Source: an archaeon (GTDB lineage: Archaea > Hydrothermarchaeota > Hydrothermarchaeia > JALTZZ01 > JALUTC01). Taken from it: a DNA stretch of 10,911 nt. The notes beneath the pieces were generated by a model. It worked only from the letters and a program-made list of their open reading frames with translations, was not told the DNA's origin and did no database searches. Made by a program: the position numbers and the translations under genes. The stretch spans positions 1 through 10,911 of the forward strand of contig JALUTC010000124.1 of the NCBI GenBank assembly GCA_027058345.1, given 5' to 3'. Every line of letters begins with the position of its first letter. Positions within the stretch are counted from its first letter, which is position 1. This document shows positions 1 to 6,378 of this stretch, one piece after another.

Positions 1-323
1 ATCCAAGTTGTAATCCATATTATGCATTCGCCGCAATACTAGCTGCAGGATTGGATGGAATTAAGAAGAAAATAGATCCGGGTGATCCAATAGATGAAAA
101 CATATATCTAATGTCTCCAGAAAAGAGGAGGCAGCTTGGTATAAAAGAATTGCCTGGAAGCTTAAAGGAAGCGATTGAGGAATTGTTATCAGATAATGAA
201 TATCTAAAACCGATATTTCCAAAGGAATTAATAGAGACGTGGATTGAATTAAAAATGGACGAATATTTAGAAAATAATAAAAGACCAACGCCATATGAAT
301 TTTATTTATATCTGGATATATAA
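1..323 (+). CDS. glnA: Glutamine synthetase, type I, C-terminal fragment (5' truncated by window edge)
   Basis: The frame is open from the window edge (first full codon at base 3) to TAA at 321-323 and gives the last 106 residues of a type I glutamine synthetase, which makes glutamine from glutamate, ammonia and ATP. The stretch reading SCNPYYAFAAILAAGLDGI is the well-known NPY-A-A-x-LaaGldGI segment of the family. It is followed by KIDPGDPIDENIY, then ELPGSLKEAI, and a C-terminus reading RPTPYEFYLYLDI, the usual (N)xRPxPxEFxLYxDx ending. The Tyr in ENIY lies where enterobacterial enzymes carry the adenylylated Tyr, but the flanking residues (LMSPEKRRQLGI) differ from the NLYDLPPEE context, so adenylylation cannot be inferred. 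A TTG at 51 is internal, not a start. T-rich sequence follows the stop, and pyrC begins 33 bp later on the same strand. Confidence 0.95.
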   Translation, partial: PSCNPYYAFAAILAAGLDGIKKKIDPGDPIDENIYLMSPEKRRQLGIKELPGSLKEAIEELLSDNEYLKPIFPKELIETWIELKMDEYLENNKRPTPYEFYLYLDI

Positions 324-326
324 AAA

Positions 327-356
327 TTTTAAAACTTTTTTACTTTTTACTTTTGA
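327..356 (+). promoter_or_regulatory. glnA-pyrC gap: T-tracts and a TATA-like box
   Basis: The 33-bp gap between the glnA stop and the pyrC ATG holds a TATA-like TTTAAAA at 328-334, centred about 26 bp upstream of the ATG. That is the spacing expected for a leaderless archaeal transcript, and no Shine-Dalgarno sequence precedes the ATG, which fits. The same gap has T-runs at 336-341, 344-348 and 351-354, the kind of oligo-T sequence that can end archaeal transcription. Promoter, terminator or both are possible. Read-through from glnA is not excluded. This assignment is inference from spacing and composition only. Confidence 0.4.
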
Positions 357-1604
357 ATGATATTAAAGATTGAAAATGCAAGGGTATTCATTGCAAATAA
401 GATAACGTATGCAGAAATATTGATTGAAGATGAAAGAATAAAGAAGATTGCAAAAATAATTGATGAGAAGCCTGATGAAAAGATAAATGCAAAAAATAGG
501 TTGGTTATACCTGCATTTATAGATTCTCATGTCCATGTAAGGGATTTTTTCGAAAGATATAAAGAAGATTATATAACTGCATCGAAAGCGGCAATTGCAG
601 GCGGAGTTACAACCATACTGGAAATGCCAAATACAAAACCAGAAATTGTTAATTGTGAAATTTTAAATGCAAGAATAGAATTGGCGAGAAAAAAGAGTTA
701 TGTCGATTTTGGAATATTCATAGGATTCAATGGGAAAAATCTTGACGAAATATTATCTGCTAGAACAAATCTCGTCAAAGTATATATGGACGGAACATTG
801 GGAGAAATAGATTACAAAGATGTAGAACAATTAGTAGAATTTTCTGATAAAACGATTGCATTTCATGCAGAAGATTACAAAAGAATAAAAGAGAATAGAG
901 AAAAAAAATTACACCACTTAGTAAGAGATGAATATGCCGAATTAATTGCCGTTAAAAAAATATCAGATATTGCAAAAAAATATAGAAAAAGAATCCATAT
1001 ATGTCACGTAACATGTAAAGATTCATTTTTATATATGAATGAATATACAACAAAAGAAGTTACATTTCATCATATATTTTTTACAAACAATTTATATGAA
1101 AGGTTTGGTGTAATGGCAAATATAAACCCTCCGTTAAGAAAGCTTTCTGATAGAAATTTCTTAATAGAAATGTTGATGAAGAATCGTATCGATATAATAG
1201 CAAGTGATCATGCACCACATACTTTGGACGAAAAAATTAAGGGAGCGCCGGGTTTTCCATGTTTAGATATATTTGCAAAGCTCGTATTAACATTAATGAA
1301 CTATAAAATTCTAACACTTGAACAGGTTATTAATTACTGCTGTAAGAATCCTGCAAAAATATTTGGGATTAAAAATAAGGGAGAAATATTGCCCAATTAT
1401 TATGCCGATTTATTAATCATTGATTATAAAAAGGAAGGTATAATAAAACAGGAAGAGTTTTATTCCAAGTCAAAATTTACACCATTTGATGGTTTTAAAT
1501 ATAAGGGTGATATTGATACAGTAATTTTAAGGGGAGAAATCGTTTATTACGACAATGAAATAATAGGTAAGAAGGGATATGGAAAGTATATTGGAGATCT
1601 TTAA
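357..1604 (+). CDS. pyrC: Dihydroorotase (CAD-like amidohydrolase)
   Basis: This is a 415-residue amidohydrolase that interconverts carbamoyl-aspartate and dihydroorotate in pyrimidine synthesis. Visible site residues are H58-V-H60-V-R62 (two metal ligands plus the substrate Arg), MPNT 90-93, K141 in VKVYMDG (probable carbamylated bridging Lys), H170 in FHAED, HICHVT 214-219 and SDHAPH 283-288 with catalytic D284. The segments from SDHAPHTLDEK through PGFP (298-301), and TPFDG...KG...VILRGE near residues 375-394, closely follow the dihydroorotase domain of animal CAD as I recall it. The K141 context is also CAD-like rather than the Asp-containing form of Bacillus and Aquifex enzymes. Allantoinase and hydantoinase are relatives, but the HxHxR and PGFP pattern favours dihydroorotase. 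The ATG start places the first beta strand (MILKIENARV) correctly. The gene follows glnA, and its stop overlaps the convergent phosphatase stop by 4 nt. Confidence 0.88.
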   Translation: MILKIENARVFIANKITYAEILIEDERIKKIAKIIDEKPDEKINAKNRLVIPAFIDSHVHVRDFFERYKEDYITASKAAIAGGVTTILEMPNTKPEIVNCEILNARIELARKKSYVDFGIFIGFNGKNLDEILSARTNLVKVYMDGTLGEIDYKDVEQLVEFSDKTIAFHAEDYKRIKENREKKLHHLVRDEYAELIAVKKISDIAKKYRKRIHICHVTCKDSFLYMNEYTTKEVTFHHIFFTNNLYERFGVMANINPPLRKLSDRNFLIEMLMKNRIDIIASDHAPHTLDEKIKGAPGFPCLDIFAKLVLTLMNYKILTLEQVINYCCKNPAKIFGIKNKGEILPNYYADLLIIDYKKEGIIKQEEFYSKSKFTPFDGFKYKGDIDTVILRGEIVYYDNEIIGKKGYGKYIGDL

Positions 1605-2455
1605 AAGATTTGAATATAATCCTCTAAATTTTTGTACCAATTTTCTTCAAAAAAGTTTACTTCCAAATATGCTGCATATCTATTAAAGTAGGGCTTTCCT
1701 TTTCTCGAGAATATCGTAAGAACCTTACCTCCATGATTGAATTTATATCCATTATCACAAGGTTCATGAGCTCTCACAATAATTTTCGTACCAGTAATTT
1801 TCAAGGCATGCTCCGTTATTCTCCATCCGAATAAATATCCCGCACCCCTAGGATTTTCCTCATACATATCTATCTCATCGCTTGGATCATTCCAAAGGAT
1901 TTGTTCGAGGAGGTTTTTACTTGGATTGAAGACTTCGAAATAATCTATGATATTATCCTTCAGATTTATAGGTGGGCCTCCATGTAATAAAATTGCAGAA
2001 TTTTTTACATATGCAGCATATGGTAGTTCTTGAAATATATCGAGAAACTCTTTATATAGGGAAATCCACTTTTCATATCTCGACAGATGTAATGGGAAGT
2101 CGTGAGGGTGAGGTTCTAAACCAATTATTGGCTCATGATTTCCTCTAAGTAAGAATACATTCTCTGGATAATTTTGTTTTAGTAAAAATAGTGAGATTAT
2201 GGTTTCGAGTTGTTCCTCACCCCTATCTATATAATCGCCAAGAAAAATAATCTTATTTGATTTAGAATTATTTAGAATATATTCAAGACTTTTAAAGTCA
2301 CCATGCAAATCTCCAACAATTGTATACGAGTCCCTTTCAAGTATTAAAAATTTCTCCTCCTTTTTTAATATGCTTTTCACACTTGTTAATAATTTCGTTA
2401 ATTCATCTCTACATCTTAAGCATTCTTCAAGTGATTTATAATCGAGCTCAAACAT
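1601..2455 (-). CDS. PP1-like serine/threonine protein phosphatase (PPP family)
   Basis: This 284-residue metallophosphoesterase removes phosphate from protein Ser/Thr using two metal ions. The PPP signatures appear in order: GDLHG at 48-52 (D49, H51), GDYIDRG at 73-79, RGNHE at 104-108, the WNDP loop at 188-191 and RAHE at 228-231. LHGG at 157-160 supplies a further metal-ligand His (H158). These are the signatures of archaeal and eukaryotic PP1/2A-type catalytic subunits rather than generic calcineurin-like hydrolases. Length is normal for an archaeal free-standing catalytic subunit, and there is no signal peptide or membrane segment. The ATG lies in a TAATG overlap with the PINA stop, so translation is probably coupled to PINA. 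The 3' end overlaps pyrC (opposite strand) by 4 nt, with the shared bases TTAA providing both stops. Natural substrates are unknown. Confidence 0.92.
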   Translation of the reverse strand: MFELDYKSLEECLRCRDELTKLLTSVKSILKKEEKFLILERDSYTIVGDLHGDFKSLEYILNNSKSNKIIFLGDYIDRGEEQLETIISLFLLKQNYPENVFLLRGNHEPIIGLEPHPHDFPLHLSRYEKWISLYKEFLDIFQELPYAAYVKNSAILLHGGPPINLKDNIIDYFEVFNPSKNLLEQILWNDPSDEIDMYEENPRGAGYLFGWRITEHALKITGTKIIVRAHEPCDNGYKFNHGGKVLTIFSRKGKPYFNRYAAYLEVNFFEENWYKNLEDYIQIF

Positions 2456-4248
2456 TAGTCCAAAACCTTTGCATATATTCTTTTCGCCTTTAAAATTCTA
2501 TTTGCAATGTTTGTATTTTTTCCTATTTTAATTTCTCCCTTTCTACTGACGGTTGCAATGAACAATTTTTCATCATCAACATATACCTCTATCTTCTTTC
2601 CAATGAATTGTTTATCAAACTTTAAAATTACGAACTTATTATCCATTGAGACATCAACGTTTATAATTCCCTCTTTAAGAGATTCTTCAGCAACCTTTTT
2701 CTCTTTTGGATAAACGTAGAGGTTTATTCCCAATTTTTTCTCAAGTTTTTCAATTCTCTTTCCTTCCTTTCCAATTATGGCAGGAATATAATCCTCTTCA
2801 ACATATATTTCAGCATAATTATTTTTAAGTACAATTTCGGGATTTGCTCTAGGCACGATCTTTTTTATTTCTAGCAATATTCTTTCCTTTGCCAATTTTT
2901 CTATAGGAGTTTCTGTCTTCTTCTTTATAGGCATTACTACGGTTTCTTCACCAAATGTATATATTTCGTATTCTATTTCATCTGTTTCAAAATCTTTAAC
3001 TTCAATTACTGGTCTAGCCAAATCGGCATCTACCATTCCCGTTGGGACTTTAACTGTAAACTCTATCTTATAAACCTTATCTATTTTAGCATCTTTTATA
3101 AATATGATTGTATCAACTATCTGAGGAATTAATCCCAAATCAACTCTACCTATAAACCTTTGCAACGCATCTATAGCTCTATTGGCATGAACAACTCCTA
3201 TCATTCCTACGCCGGCCATTCTCATATCGGTATATATCTTAAAGTCCTTTGTTTTTCTCATCTCATCATATATTGTATAATCCGGTCTAACTAATAGTAG
3301 TATGTCGGCAGTCTTTTCCATATCTCCCTCTAATGGAGAATATTGCGTAATTTCATCGCTTACCTGTAAATCTCTTGGAGATTCCATAGTCTTTACAATT
3401 TTTCCATGTTCCTTATAAAATTCTGCCAATGCTTGGGCAAAGGTGGATTTTCCAGAGCCAGGTGGACCCGCGATTATTATACCTTCAGCCTGCTCTTTTA
3501 ATCTCTTTAAAAGCTTTTCCGATATATTATAATCTTCCAATCTTACCTTGACTGTTGGTCTAACAATAGTTACTTCGTATCCATCTGAAAAAGGAGGCAT
3601 TGCTATTGCTATTCTTAAATCCTTTATTTGAACGACGATTGCATGCCTTCTATCTATTTCTAAGAAACTATTTTTATCATATCTTGCATACTCCAATATT
3701 TCTCTTATTATTCTCTTTATTTTTGTTCTTGTTAATGGTTTATCATCGAGTTTAACGAGTTTAAAGTCACCGGGCTTTCCCTTTTTAGCTAATGGAGGAA
3801 CATTTTCTTTTAAATGAACGCTCATTGTTTCTTCATCGAAATATTTCAATATCGATAGTTTCTTTCTTTTAGGAATTATAAGTTTAACTTTTATTCCTTT
3901 ACTCTTTGCTATCAATGCTTGCAATCTATCCGATGTAATTAGTGTTGCATTTAATTCTTTTGCAACATTTCTTATAATATCATCTATATCTTTATATTCA
4001 TCTTTCTTTGGCCTTTTTCCATAAAATTCAAGCTCAATAACTCCTTCATCGGATAACTTTTTCAACTTTTTTAATTCATCTAAACCAGCATATCCAGTTT
4101 CTTTTCCTTTTAGTGCTTGATTTTCAAGCTCTGATATAACTGCTTCAGGTATGACTATTTTGCAGTTTTTTAGCTTCCCTTTACTAATTAACCTGCTAAT
4201 CCTTCCATCAATGATTACCGATGTATCTGGAACATATACTTCGGACAT
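2455..4248 (-). CDS. PINA: PIN-domain, secretion-type ATPase, KH-domain protein
   Basis: This 597-residue protein has the three-domain PINA layout. An N-terminal PIN nuclease-like domain covers about residues 3-125, with acidic candidates D8 (PDTS), E40, D90 and D107 (TSD). A linker and N-terminal ATPase region cover about 130-250. A hexameric secretion-type ATPase core follows, with Walker A GPPGSGKST at 261-269, a Walker B-like region around YDE 327-329 and GVVHAN at 351-356. A KH domain lies at about 465-525 with the GKEG loop at 493-496, and a beta-rich tail runs from about 530 to 597. The Sulfolobus homologue is described as a Holliday-junction branch-migrating ATPase that works with Hjc and Hjm; by homology this one probably acts in recombination or fork repair. 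All four PIN acids are retained, so nuclease activity is possible. The ATG has no Shine-Dalgarno but a TATA-like box lies upstream. It heads a two-gene unit with the phosphatase. Confidence 0.93.
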   Translation of the reverse strand: MSEVYVPDTSVIIDGRISRLISKGKLKNCKIVIPEAVISELENQALKGKETGYAGLDELKKLKKLSDEGVIELEFYGKRPKKDEYKDIDDIIRNVAKELNATLITSDRLQALIAKSKGIKVKLIIPKRKKLSILKYFDEETMSVHLKENVPPLAKKGKPGDFKLVKLDDKPLTRTKIKRIIREILEYARYDKNSFLEIDRRHAIVVQIKDLRIAIAMPPFSDGYEVTIVRPTVKVRLEDYNISEKLLKRLKEQAEGIIIAGPPGSGKSTFAQALAEFYKEHGKIVKTMESPRDLQVSDEITQYSPLEGDMEKTADILLLVRPDYTIYDEMRKTKDFKIYTDMRMAGVGMIGVVHANRAIDALQRFIGRVDLGLIPQIVDTIIFIKDAKIDKVYKIEFTVKVPTGMVDADLARPVIEVKDFETDEIEYEIYTFGEETVVMPIKKKTETPIEKLAKERILLEIKKIVPRANPEIVLKNNYAEIYVEEDYIPAIIGKEGKRIEKLEKKLGINLYVYPKEKKVAEESLKEGIINVDVSMDNKFVILKFDKQFIGKKIEVYVDDEKLFIATVSRKGEIKIGKNTNIANRILKAKRIYAKVLD

Positions 4249-4345
4249 TTCAAATAAAGAATAAGAAATAACATAAAAATTTTCTATTAAAATATATTTA
4301 AAATTTTAAGAATTAATTTTGCACTTTATAATTAGGTTATAATTG
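4249..4345 (-). promoter_or_regulatory. Probable PINA promoter region
   Basis: This is the only sizeable gap inside the minus-strand block (97 bp). On the minus strand, TTTAAATATATTT at about 4291-4303 resembles an archaeal TATA box, and a start site 25-27 bp downstream (about 4270) would leave a leader near 20 nt. No Shine-Dalgarno sequence precedes the PINA ATG. A T-run next to AAAATTTTT lies between box and gene. The rio1 end adjoins this region, so any rio1 terminator must lie here too. The assignment rests on composition and spacing only. Confidence 0.45.
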
Positions 4346-5119
4346 TTATAATTTACAGGAAGTAACCTCTTCAAATAATGTATTCAAATCCTTTATATCA
4401 TCGATGTAATCAAGGAAGAAACTCCATATATTTCTTAAGTCTCTATATAGGAATTCCATCGCCTGTGGATGTTCCTTTGATACTGCTTGTGGGAAATCTA
4501 TAAGATATATGTTCTCTTCATCATCTACCAATACATTATATTCGGATAAATCTGCATGTACAAGGTTTGCCTTACAGTAAAGGAGTTTGACATTTTCAAT
4601 TATTTGTTCGAATATTTTTTTCGGATTTTTCATATATTTATGATAATATTTGAGCATTGGATAAGGTTGTTCCTCATATCCTAAGTATTCCATTAATATT
4701 ATATTATTCATGTATGCGATTGGTCTTGGACATGAAACTCCAGCTTCATATGCCTGTTCAAGATTTTTGTATTCCTTTTGAACCCAGAGATATATTAGAT
4801 GCCTTTTGGAAGCTCTAACCCTATAAAATCTTGGATCTCCATCTATATATTTTCGCATTCCTTTAACAGTATAATCCGATGTATCTATCCTATATATTTT
4901 TACAACTATTATATCTCCAGATGAATCTTCAGCGAGAAATATATTTGCTTCTTTCCCAGTTTTTAACACTCCATATAAATATTCGAAGTATCCCTTATTC
5001 GTTAAATCGTATAATGTTAGCATCGTTTCTCTATCAAATACTTGGTCAAATATTTTGTAAAAATTTCTATCCTTTATTCTTCTCTCTTCCTTTCTCTTTC
5101 TCTCAAAGAACTCAACCAT
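4346..5119 (-). CDS. rio1: RIO1-type serine protein kinase/ATPase
   Basis: This 257-residue RIO kinase belongs to a family of atypical Ser kinases/ATPases acting in late small-subunit ribosome maturation. Residues 1-50 are basic and helical, leading into the family's DRxTLxxLYxLxNKGY element at about 29-44. The RIO nucleotide loop is TGKEAN at 54-59, the ATP-anchoring Lys is K74 in VVKIY, and the catalytic loop is HADLSEYN at 188-195 (D190, N195). The metal-binding loop is IDFPQ at 207-211 (D208), followed by HPQAMEFLYRD, the usual RIO1 pattern of HPxAxEFLxRD. The FLYRD block and absence of the RIO2 winged-helix N-terminus support RIO1 over RIO2. Its ATG begins one base after the aIF1A TAG, so it is translated by coupling or re-initiation. 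Beside aIF1A, this is the classic archaeal aIF1A-RIO1 neighbourhood. Confidence 0.93.
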   Translation of the reverse strand: MVEFFERKRKEERRIKDRNFYKIFDQVFDRETMLTLYDLTNKGYFEYLYGVLKTGKEANIFLAEDSSGDIIVVKIYRIDTSDYTVKGMRKYIDGDPRFYRVRASKRHLIYLWVQKEYKNLEQAYEAGVSCPRPIAYMNNIILMEYLGYEEQPYPMLKYYHKYMKNPKKIFEQIIENVKLLYCKANLVHADLSEYNVLVDDEENIYLIDFPQAVSKEHPQAMEFLYRDLRNIWSFFLDYIDDIKDLNTLFEEVTSCKL

Positions 5120-5120
5120 G

Positions 5121-5396
5121 CTATTCTTTGATATAACCCATTTCTATCAATTTTTCAACCTCAGCTCTTGTATATCTATAAACGACATCTCCTCTCTTAT
5201 CACTTTCAACAATCCATGGTTTTACTATTATTATATCTCCTTCCTTTATCCATACCTTATTTCTTAACTTTCCTGGTATTCTTACAATTCTTTCCTTTCC
5301 ATCAAAACATTTTACCAACATTCTACAATCACCAAGCATTTTTTCTACTCTACCTAACACTTCATTTTCTTTAGGCAATCTTATCTTTTCGACCAA
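5121..5396 (-). CDS. eif1A: Translation initiation factor aIF1A (TTG start)
   Basis: This 91-residue OB-fold protein is the archaeal homologue of eIF1A/IF1, which binds the small-subunit A site during initiation. Typical family blocks are RLPKENEVLGRVEKMLG (about 6-22), VKCFDGKERIVRIPGKLRNKVWI (about 28-50) and GDIIIVKPW (53-61), with a C-terminal helix ending EMGYIKE. It is slightly short because the basic N-terminal tail is reduced to MVEK before IRLPKENE. The start is TTG at 5394-5396. It is supported by AAAGGTGAT three bases upstream and by an in-frame TAG five codons upstream, which leaves no ATG or GTG alternative before the conserved block. The gene begins inside the last 16 nt of tyrS, so its ribosome-binding site is tyrS coding sequence. 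It is followed by rio1 with one base between them. Confidence 0.95.
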   Translation of the reverse strand: MVEKIRLPKENEVLGRVEKMLGDCRMLVKCFDGKERIVRIPGKLRNKVWIKEGDIIIVKPWIVESDKRGDVVYRYTRAEVEKLIEMGYIKE

Positions 5397-6334
5397 GTTA
5401 TCACCTTTCTAACAGGTTTTAAAATTTCGATTAAGTATGAAACCAACTCTTCTTTAATATCTTGTGGAGTAATTTCATCCTTTAAATAGGCATTTTCAAA
5501 TTCACTATAATTATTAAATTTTCTACCCTTTATTTCAATAGAATTAAAGTAAGGAAATATTATATATTTATAAATTTCAATTATTGGATTCTTTTCAATA
5601 CTCTTCATTGGACAATATGCGTTGAAAATCTTCTTCCTTATTATCTCTTCATCATCATCTAAAGCTATGTAATTGTTTTTACTACTCGACATCTTTTCAG
5701 AACCATCAATACCATGTATTAGAGGCAAATGTATACATATTGGAGCTTTATATCCAATTTTTGGCAAATTGTCTCTTGCAAGCATGTGAATCTTTCTTTG
5801 ATCCATTCCTCCAATTGCAATGTCAACATTCAAATGAACAATATCGATGACTTGCATCAATGGATATATTATCTTTGAAACTTTTGGATTCTCATCCTTT
5901 CTACTAATCATATCCATACTTCTCTCCGCTCTTGAAATTGTTGTTTTAAGTGCGAGTTTTTGTAAATCGATGAAGTAATCAGGTTTCAATTGTATCTGAC
6001 TTCCCAATATGAATTCTGTTCTATCTTTGTCAAGAAACGCTGTAAAAACCTTTTTATTTTCCTCGGCTATTTTTCTTATTTCTTCCAATGTTCCCTTATT
6101 ATTCAAGTAAGCATGTAAATCTGCGAGTAATACCTTTATCTTAAATCCTAGGCTTTGTAATTGTTTAAGTTTCATTATCGTAACCAAATGTCCTAGATGC
6201 AATTTTCCACTAGGTTCGTAACCAACATATGCTGATATATTTCTTTTGTTCTTTAGTAATTCAATCAATTCTTTCTCGGTTACTATTTCAAGCACGTTCT
6301 CCTTTATCTTCTTTATACTTTCATCTATGTCCAT
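5381..6334 (-). CDS. tyrS: Tyrosyl-tRNA synthetase (archaeal/eukaryotic type)
   Basis: This 317-residue class Ic synthetase attaches tyrosine to tRNA-Tyr. AYVGYEPSGKLHLGH carries Y36 and the HIGH-type motif HLGH at 46-49. Residues Y157, Q161 and D164 in YPLMQVID, plus Q179 in GGMDQRKIHML, form the tyrosine pocket seen in the Methanocaldococcus jannaschii enzyme. KMSSS is at 214-218. The C-terminal helical domain includes TPQD (289-292), aligning with the region where the jannaschii enzyme reads the anticodon with an Asp. The short archaeal length and lack of an S4 domain separate it from bacterial TyrRS; TrpRS is excluded by the pocket residues. The ATG is preceded by a perfect GGTGATC. It follows the histidine kinase by 44 bp and overlaps aIF1A by 16 nt. 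Confidence 0.96.
   Translation of the reverse strand: MDIDESIKKIKENVLEIVTEKELIELLKNKRNISAYVGYEPSGKLHLGHLVTIMKLKQLQSLGFKIKVLLADLHAYLNNKGTLEEIRKIAEENKKVFTAFLDKDRTEFILGSQIQLKPDYFIDLQKLALKTTISRAERSMDMISRKDENPKVSKIIYPLMQVIDIVHLNVDIAIGGMDQRKIHMLARDNLPKIGYKAPICIHLPLIHGIDGSEKMSSSKNNYIALDDDEEIIRKKIFNAYCPMKSIEKNPIIEIYKYIIFPYFNSIEIKGRKFNNYSEFENAYLKDEITPQDIKEELVSYLIEILKPVRKVITWSKR
5400..5408 (-). promoter_or_regulatory. Ribosome binding site of aIF1A (decides the TTG start)
   Basis: Read on the minus strand this is AAAGGTGAT, a near-full complement to the archaeal 16S 3' end, placed three bases before TTG. It lies within the tyrS coding sequence (codons for Val-Ile-Thr near its end) and fixes the non-ATG start of aIF1A. 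Confidence 0.8.
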
Positions 6335-6336
6335 TT

Positions 6337-6345
6337 GATCACCTT
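6337..6345 (-). promoter_or_regulatory. Ribosome binding site of tyrS
   Basis: On the minus strand this reads AAGGTGATC, ending two bases before the tyrS ATG. It is the strongest Shine-Dalgarno match in the window and has almost the same geometry as the aIF1A site. It supports translation from a leadered, probably polycistronic mRNA. Confidence 0.8.
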
Positions 6346-6378
6346 CTTTTTATATAAGAAAATTTTAACTACTTCGTG

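Noticed and set aside
61..294. Minus-strand open frame opposite the glnA 3' end.
   Set aside because: The opposite strand is unmistakable glutamine synthetase and the frame has no support of its own.
2507..2713. + strand open frame of 68 codons opposite the 3' part of PINA.
   Set aside because: It is a Phe/Ser/Leu-rich shadow of the PINA C-terminal region, with no start signal or motif.
4879..5374. Two + strand open frames opposite rio1 and aIF1A that look like hydrophobic small proteins.
   Set aside because: They mirror the conserved rio1 and aIF1A coding sequences; the apparent hydrophobicity comes from reversed Lys/Glu codons.
6348..6358. TATA-like sequence (TTATATAAAA on the minus strand) just upstream of tyrS as its promoter.
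   Set aside because: It lies only about 14-24 bases before the ATG, which would place the transcript start inside tyrS and exclude the strong ribosome-binding site, so co-transcription from upstream is more likely.
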